Origin: Acidobacteriota bacterium
Lineage (GTDB): Bacteria > Acidobacteriota > Thermoanaerobaculia > Multivoradales > JAHZIX01
Direction of reading: 5' to 3'
Length of the DNA: 8,295 nt
Assembly (NCBI GenBank): GCA_020439725.1
Contig: JAGQSE010000062.1
Span: 671 to 8,965, forward strand
Shown here: positions 5,485 to 8,295 of the stretch, in pieces
Numbering within the stretch: position 1 is the first letter of the stretch
How the letters are laid out: every line of letters starts with the position of its first letter
The notes under the pieces: generated by a model
Databases searched by the model: none
Told to the model about the DNA's origin: nothing
The model's input: the letters and a program-made list of their open reading frames with translations, nothing else
Made by a program: the position numbers and the translations under genes

Positions 5485-5490
5485 AGTATA
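5485..5490 (-). promoter_or_regulatory. -10 box (TATACT) of nuclease-helicase gene, probably leaderless
   Basis: On the minus strand TATACT matches the TATAAT consensus at 5 of 6 positions and lies 8 nt upstream of the ATG (5476). A start point 6-8 nt downstream of the box would fall on or just before the A of the ATG. The intervening GTCGGCCC is not a Shine-Dalgarno sequence. The -35 position (CAGAAT with 17-bp spacing) is poor. The 87-bp gap is shared with the divergent plus-strand gene at 5564. Confidence 0.45.
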
Positions 5491-5563
5491 TGGGGTGGCG
5501 CCGAGCGATTCTGGCCCGCGAGTTGGGGCCCTGCTGCTAGTCTGACGGCTCGGAGCCGGAACC

Positions 5564-6406
5564 ATGAACCACCGTCTCGATCACACGCTCCCCTACCGCG
5601 GCCCTGGTCTCGACGAGATCGATTCGCCCGCGGCCGTCGACGCGGTTGTGGAGGCGCTCTACGGCGTCCCCGCCGCCGAGCTGCTCCGCCCCACCGTCGC
5701 CCACGTCACCGCCCAATGGCTGTCGCCCGGCGGTAAACGGTTGACCCTGGCGATCAACGACCGCACCCCGAGAAGCGCCTGGGACCGCTTCGTCCTCGAC
5801 CTCTCGCGCTCCGCCGCCGGCGCCGTCGTCACCACCGGCGCGACCCTCCGCGCCGAGCCACAGCTCCGCCACGGTCTGCTCAGCCCACCGCCGGTACGAG
5901 ACGCCCTCACCGCGTGGCGGAAGCGCTGGACCTCGGACGAGGTTCCGCTCTTCCTGGTCCTGACCTCGGGCCGGGGGCTCGACCTGGGGCACCCGCTCTT
6001 CGCAGGACCGACGGTGGTCTTCACCGACTTCGATGGCGAAGCGGAATTGAGGGACGAAGCGAAGCAGCGAGGGATCGAGATCGCCGCGGAGGAAGACTCG
6101 ACGCCGCGGGCGGCCGTCGACTGGTTGCGGGGGAAGTTGCGGGGAGAGAAGACGGGACGGATCAGCATCGAGGCGGGGCCGTCGACGGCCCGGCAACTCT
6201 ACGAGCCACCGGTCGCCGTCGACGAGCTCCTGCTCTCGACCTACCTCGGCAAAGACCTCGCGGAAGAAGTCCGCGGCCCCGAGCTGCTGCCGCCGGGCGG
6301 GCTCGAGCGCGCCCTGCCCACGACCTCGGCACCGGTTCTGATCACCGAGCCGAGCGGGCCCTGGCTCTTCCAGCGACGGGCCTCCCAGCGACGAATCAGC
6401 CGCTGA
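5564..6406 (+). CDS. RibD C-terminal / dihydrofolate-reductase-like family protein
   Basis: A 280-residue protein with the fold of the NADPH-binding reductase domain of RibD and of DHFR-like enzymes; the true substrate is unknown. Recognisable parts are LTLAINDRTPRSAWDRFVLD (60-79, at the place of the family's substrate strand), VVTTGATLRAEP (88-99, like the GxxTxRxDxP cofactor loop), LFLVLTSGRGLDL (129-141), and ISIEAGPSTARQLYE (200-214, like the VEGGP.L loop), followed by VDELLLSTYLG. The classic MSxDG start of riboflavin-pathway reductases is absent, and the first ~55 residues are not typical RibD sequence, so a role in riboflavin synthesis is not supported. The ATG at 5564 has a modest GGAG 8 nt upstream. 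The last 11 bp overlap the convergent DoxX gene tail to tail. It is divergent from the nuclease-helicase gene. Confidence 0.75.
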   Translation: MNHRLDHTLPYRGPGLDEIDSPAAVDAVVEALYGVPAAELLRPTVAHVTAQWLSPGGKRLTLAINDRTPRSAWDRFVLDLSRSAAGAVVTTGATLRAEPQLRHGLLSPPPVRDALTAWRKRWTSDEVPLFLVLTSGRGLDLGHPLFAGPTVVFTDFDGEAELRDEAKQRGIEIAAEEDSTPRAAVDWLRGKLRGEKTGRISIEAGPSTARQLYEPPVAVDELLLSTYLGKDLAEEVRGPELLPPGGLERALPTTSAPVLITEPSGPWLFQRRASQRRISR

Positions 6407-6803
6407 AGCGAGAGCCCACCACCGGCAGCTCGCGGCGGTGGATCCACAGCACGACCAGGCCGCAGACGAAGACCACCAACGCCAGCGTGAAGAGCAGGCC
6501 GCCGTCCCCCTGGACCTCGATGCCGAGGATCGTCAGGTGGCTCATGATCGCGCCCGCCATCACCCCGACGGCGAGGAGCCCCCCGAGGGCGGCCGTCGCC
6601 GGGATCAGGAGGAGAATGCTGGTCACCAGCTCGAGGCTACCGGTACCCAGCCGTCCCCAGGGCTCCGCCCCGAGCTTCTGGAAGATGTAGATGCTCTCCG
6701 GCGCGCCGGTGAACTTGAAGAAAAGGGTTTGCAGAAGGATCACCGCGGCGACGAGCCGGGCGATCCACGACACGATCTTCTGGCTCTTGCTCAGCTCGCT
6801 CAT
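6396..6803 (-). CDS. DoxX-family integral membrane protein
   Basis: A 135-residue inner-membrane protein with four predicted transmembrane helices (about 11-29, 56-72, 72-94 and 102-121). The signature LQTLFFKFTGAPESIYIF (24-41) followed by EPWGRLGTGSLEL (47-59) is characteristic of the DoxX-like family. DoxX proteins are linked to thiol-redox and quinone-related envelope functions in some bacteria, but this member's reaction is unknown. The start at 6803 has a GAGGAG Shine-Dalgarno (plus 6810-6815) 6 nt upstream and lies 31 nt after the stop of the exported YHS-domain gene in the same orientation, so the two are very probably one operon. Its end overlaps the convergent RibD-like gene by 11 bp. 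Confidence 0.9.
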   Translation of the reverse strand: MSELSKSQKIVSWIARLVAAVILLQTLFFKFTGAPESIYIFQKLGAEPWGRLGTGSLELVTSILLLIPATAALGGLLAVGVMAGAIMSHLTILGIEVQGDGGLLFTLALVVFVCGLVVLWIHRRELPVVGSRFSG

Positions 6804-6834
6804 CAGCAGCTCCTCGGGGGTTCGAGCGCGGGCT

Positions 6835-7320
6835 TCAATGCCCGACGATCTCGGGCCAGTTCTTGTTGGCGGCCTTGATGTAGCTCGCCTGATCGCTCTC
6901 CCAGGTCTTCTGGATCTTCTTGTTGTAGTTGAGGTAGAGCTTGCCGTCGACGATCTTCCAGGCGTCCGGGTCGATACCCGCGGTCTTGCCCTGGCTCACG
7001 GCGTAGGCGCAGTAGCCGCCGTATTGCGGGGCGTACTTTTCGGGGTCGGCGGCGAAGAGGTCCTTGTGCTCCTGGCTGGCGAAACGCCAGGTGGCTCCCA
7101 TCCACTCGTAGCTGTAGGCCTTGTCGCCCTCCACCGGCTTGCCGTCGGTGAAGTAGGCGACGGGGTCGTAGCCATCGATGGCGACGCCGCCGAAGGTGGT
7201 CTGGTTGATCGGGTCGGTGGCGGAGGCGGGCAGGGCGGAAAGCAAGGCGAGGGTGATGAAGGCGAAGGCCGCGAGGGCGGCGCGCAAGGTCGTGCTCCGG
7301 GTCATCGATCGCGTAGGCAT
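6835..7320 (-). CDS. Exported YHS-domain protein (YHS (seleno)protein family type)
   Basis: This 161-residue protein has a clear signal peptide: MPTRSMTRSTTLRAA, a hydrophobic core, and a cleavage site after ASA (32-34). The mature part matches the small exported YHS-domain family: GYDPVAYFTDGKPVEGD, WMGATWRFASQEHKDLF, DPEKYAPQYGGYCAYAVSQG and DGKLYLNYNKKIQKTW. YHS domains are small putative metal-binding modules; the function of this family is not established. Some relatives are catalogued as selenoproteins; here the conserved GGYCAYA position is cysteine and there is no in-frame TGA. The frame is open 35 codons further upstream to an ATG at 7425, but the ATG at 7320 has a GAGGAG Shine-Dalgarno 9 nt upstream and starts exactly at the signal peptide, so it is chosen. 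DoxX follows 31 nt downstream, and a nitronate monooxygenase-like gene is divergent. Confidence 0.9.
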   Translation of the reverse strand: MPTRSMTRSTTLRAALAAFAFITLALLSALPASATDPINQTTFGGVAIDGYDPVAYFTDGKPVEGDKAYSYEWMGATWRFASQEHKDLFAADPEKYAPQYGGYCAYAVSQGKTAGIDPDAWKIVDGKLYLNYNKKIQKTWESDQASYIKAANKNWPEIVGH

Positions 7321-7431
7321 GATGTCGTTCTCCTCGGGTTGGGGCACCGGACGGCGCCCATCGTTTCGACGCCAGAGGTACGGCCTTGCGCCATCCGGCG
7401 GTTCAACGAGACGCCCGGAACCCACCGCTAT

Positions 7432-7447
7432 GGTAGCTTGCGCTACC
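7432..7447. promoter_or_regulatory. Perfect 6-4-6 palindrome in divergent promoter region, candidate operator
   Basis: GGTAGC (7432-7437), the spacer TTGC and GCTACC (7442-7447) form a perfect inverted repeat. It sits 31 bp before the nitronate monooxygenase-like ATG and 111 bp upstream of the YHS-protein start. It overlaps TATGGT (7429-7434), a possible -10 box for the rightward gene. A dimeric repressor site or a small 5'-leader hairpin would both fit; no regulator gene is in the window. Confidence 0.4.
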
Positions 7448-7478
7448 GTTCCACCGTACGACTCTCGGAGGCCGCCGC

Positions 7479-8295
7479 ATGTCCTTGCTCGACACGCCGC
7501 TCACCCGCCAGCTGGGTATCGAGGTGCCGTTGATCTGCGGCGCCATGTACCCGTGCTCGAACCCCGAGCTGGTCGCCGCGGTCTCCGCTGCCGGTGGCAT
7601 CGGCGTCATCCAGCCCCTGTCGCTGGTCTATGTCCACGACCACGAGTTCGGCGCCGGCCTCGAGCTCATCCGCTCGCTCACCGACAAGCCGGTGGGCATG
7701 AACGTCATCGTCGAGAAGTCCTCCAAGGTCTATCGGGAACGCATGGAAGCCTACACCGACCAGGCCATCGCCGCGGGGATCCGTTTCTTCGTCACCTCGC
7801 TGGGCAATCCGTCCTGGGTGGTCGAGAAGGCCCACGCCGCCGGCGGCTTCGTCTATCACGACGTGACCAACCGCAAGTGGGCCGAAAAGGGCATCGAGGC
7901 GGGGGTCGACGGGCTCATCGCGGTCAACGACCGGGCCGGCGGCCACGCCGGGGACCGCGGCACCGGAGAGCTGCTCGAGGACCTCGCGGGCACCGGGCTG
8001 CCGGTGATCTGTGCCGGCGGCATCGGCGACGAGACAGCCTTCGTCGAGGCGCTCCGGCTGGGCTATGCGGGCGTACAGATGGGGACGCGCTTCATCGCCA
8101 CCGAGGAGTGCACCGCCCACGACAGCTACAAACAGGCGGTGGTCGACGCCGACGAGGACGACATCGTCTTGACCGAGCGCATCACCGGCGTGCCGGTGTC
8201 GGTGATCCGGACGCCCTATATCGACCAGGTGGGAACCCACGCCGGTCCCATCGCCCGCTGGATGCTCAAAGGGCGGCGCACCAAGCATTGGATGC
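7479..8295 (+). CDS. Nitronate monooxygenase-like FMN enzyme (3' end outside window)
   Basis: A TIM-barrel flavoenzyme of the nitronate monooxygenase / 2-nitropropane dioxygenase family, which also covers FabK-like enoyl reductases. Nitronate monooxygenases oxidise alkyl nitronates such as propionate 3-nitronate using FMN and oxygen. The 272 codons present are open to the window edge. Visible signatures: TRQLGIEVPLICGAM near the start (9-23), AAVSAAGGIGVIQPL (33-47), the conserved GGHAG with His156 (154-158; the catalytic or flavin-adjacent histidine of the family), VICAGGIGDE for FMN phosphate binding (176-185), and GVQMGTRFIATEEC (198-211). The ATG at 7479 has a GGAGG Shine-Dalgarno 7 nt upstream. 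It is divergent from the YHS-DoxX operon across a palindrome. Substrate assignment within the family is uncertain. Confidence 0.93.
   Translation, partial: MSLLDTPLTRQLGIEVPLICGAMYPCSNPELVAAVSAAGGIGVIQPLSLVYVHDHEFGAGLELIRSLTDKPVGMNVIVEKSSKVYRERMEAYTDQAIAAGIRFFVTSLGNPSWVVEKAHAAGGFVYHDVTNRKWAEKGIEAGVDGLIAVNDRAGGHAGDRGTGELLEDLAGTGLPVICAGGIGDETAFVEALRLGYAGVQMGTRFIATEECTAHDSYKQAVVDADEDDIVLTERITGVPVSVIRTPYIDQVGTHAGPIARWMLKGRRTKHWM

Noticed and set aside
7321..7425. 35-residue N-terminal extension of the YHS protein from the ATG at 7425
   Set aside because: It would put a charged, non-conserved stretch before the signal peptide; the internal ATG at 7320 has a strong Shine-Dalgarno.
6691..7533. 280-codon plus-strand open frame over DoxX, the YHS gene and the divergent promoter
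   Set aside because: It is antisense to two recognised genes and lacks recognisable motifs or a ribosome site.
7443..8288. 281-codon minus-strand open frame opposite the nitronate monooxygenase-like gene
   Set aside because: The plus strand carries conserved GGHAG and FMN-binding motifs; the minus frame is compositional shadow.
1..8295. CRISPR array, insertion sequence, prophage or integrase
   Set aside because: No regularly spaced direct repeats, transposase or integrase motifs, or terminal inverted repeats are seen; the nuclease-helicase is not next to any cas gene.

Overview
The window is GC-rich (my impression is well above 60%) and tightly packed. It holds ten protein genes on both strands, most with clear Shine-Dalgarno sequences. 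Gene content is that of an ordinary bacterial chromosome with one toxin-antitoxin module. The high GC, the cysteine-poor end of the isoleucyl-tRNA synthetase and the YHS/DoxX gene pair suggest an Acidobacteriota-like or other deep-branching high-GC lineage. This is inference; nothing in the window fixes the taxon.

Left part (1-1770): the 3' end of ileS (+) meets a convergent hicA-hicB toxin-antitoxin operon (-). Only 36 bp separate hicA from a divergent GNAT acetyltransferase (+).

Middle (1771-3022): a 508-bp non-coding stretch precedes a DinB-superfamily gene (+, 2279-2785), and a 237-bp convergent spacer follows it. These two gaps hold the least expected signal. Three hairpins followed by T runs, all reading as Rho-independent terminators on the minus strand, lie here. 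Two of them are directly preceded, in the same orientation, by a stem-loop whose loop is rich in CUCCU (anti-Shine-Dalgarno) sequence. I read these as candidate small RNAs of one shared design, with a weaker third copy next to the GNAT gene.

Right part (3023-8295): a long minus-strand gene encodes an 817-residue fusion of a RecB-type PD-(D/E)XK nuclease to an iron-sulfur XPD/DinG-type helicase, with a candidate leaderless promoter. Divergent from it is a RibD-C/dihydrofolate-reductase-like protein (+), which overlaps tail to tail with DoxX (-). DoxX is the second gene of an operon whose first gene is an exported YHS-domain protein (-). Divergent from that, across a region with a perfect 6-4-6 palindrome, a nitronate monooxygenase-like flavoenzyme (+) runs off the right edge.

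The genes do not form one pathway. Functional units are hicAB, the YHS-DoxX pair (envelope/redox) and the stand-alone nuclease-helicase (DNA repair). The candidate small RNAs are the most plausible undescribed system, but they rest on structure seen in a single sequence.
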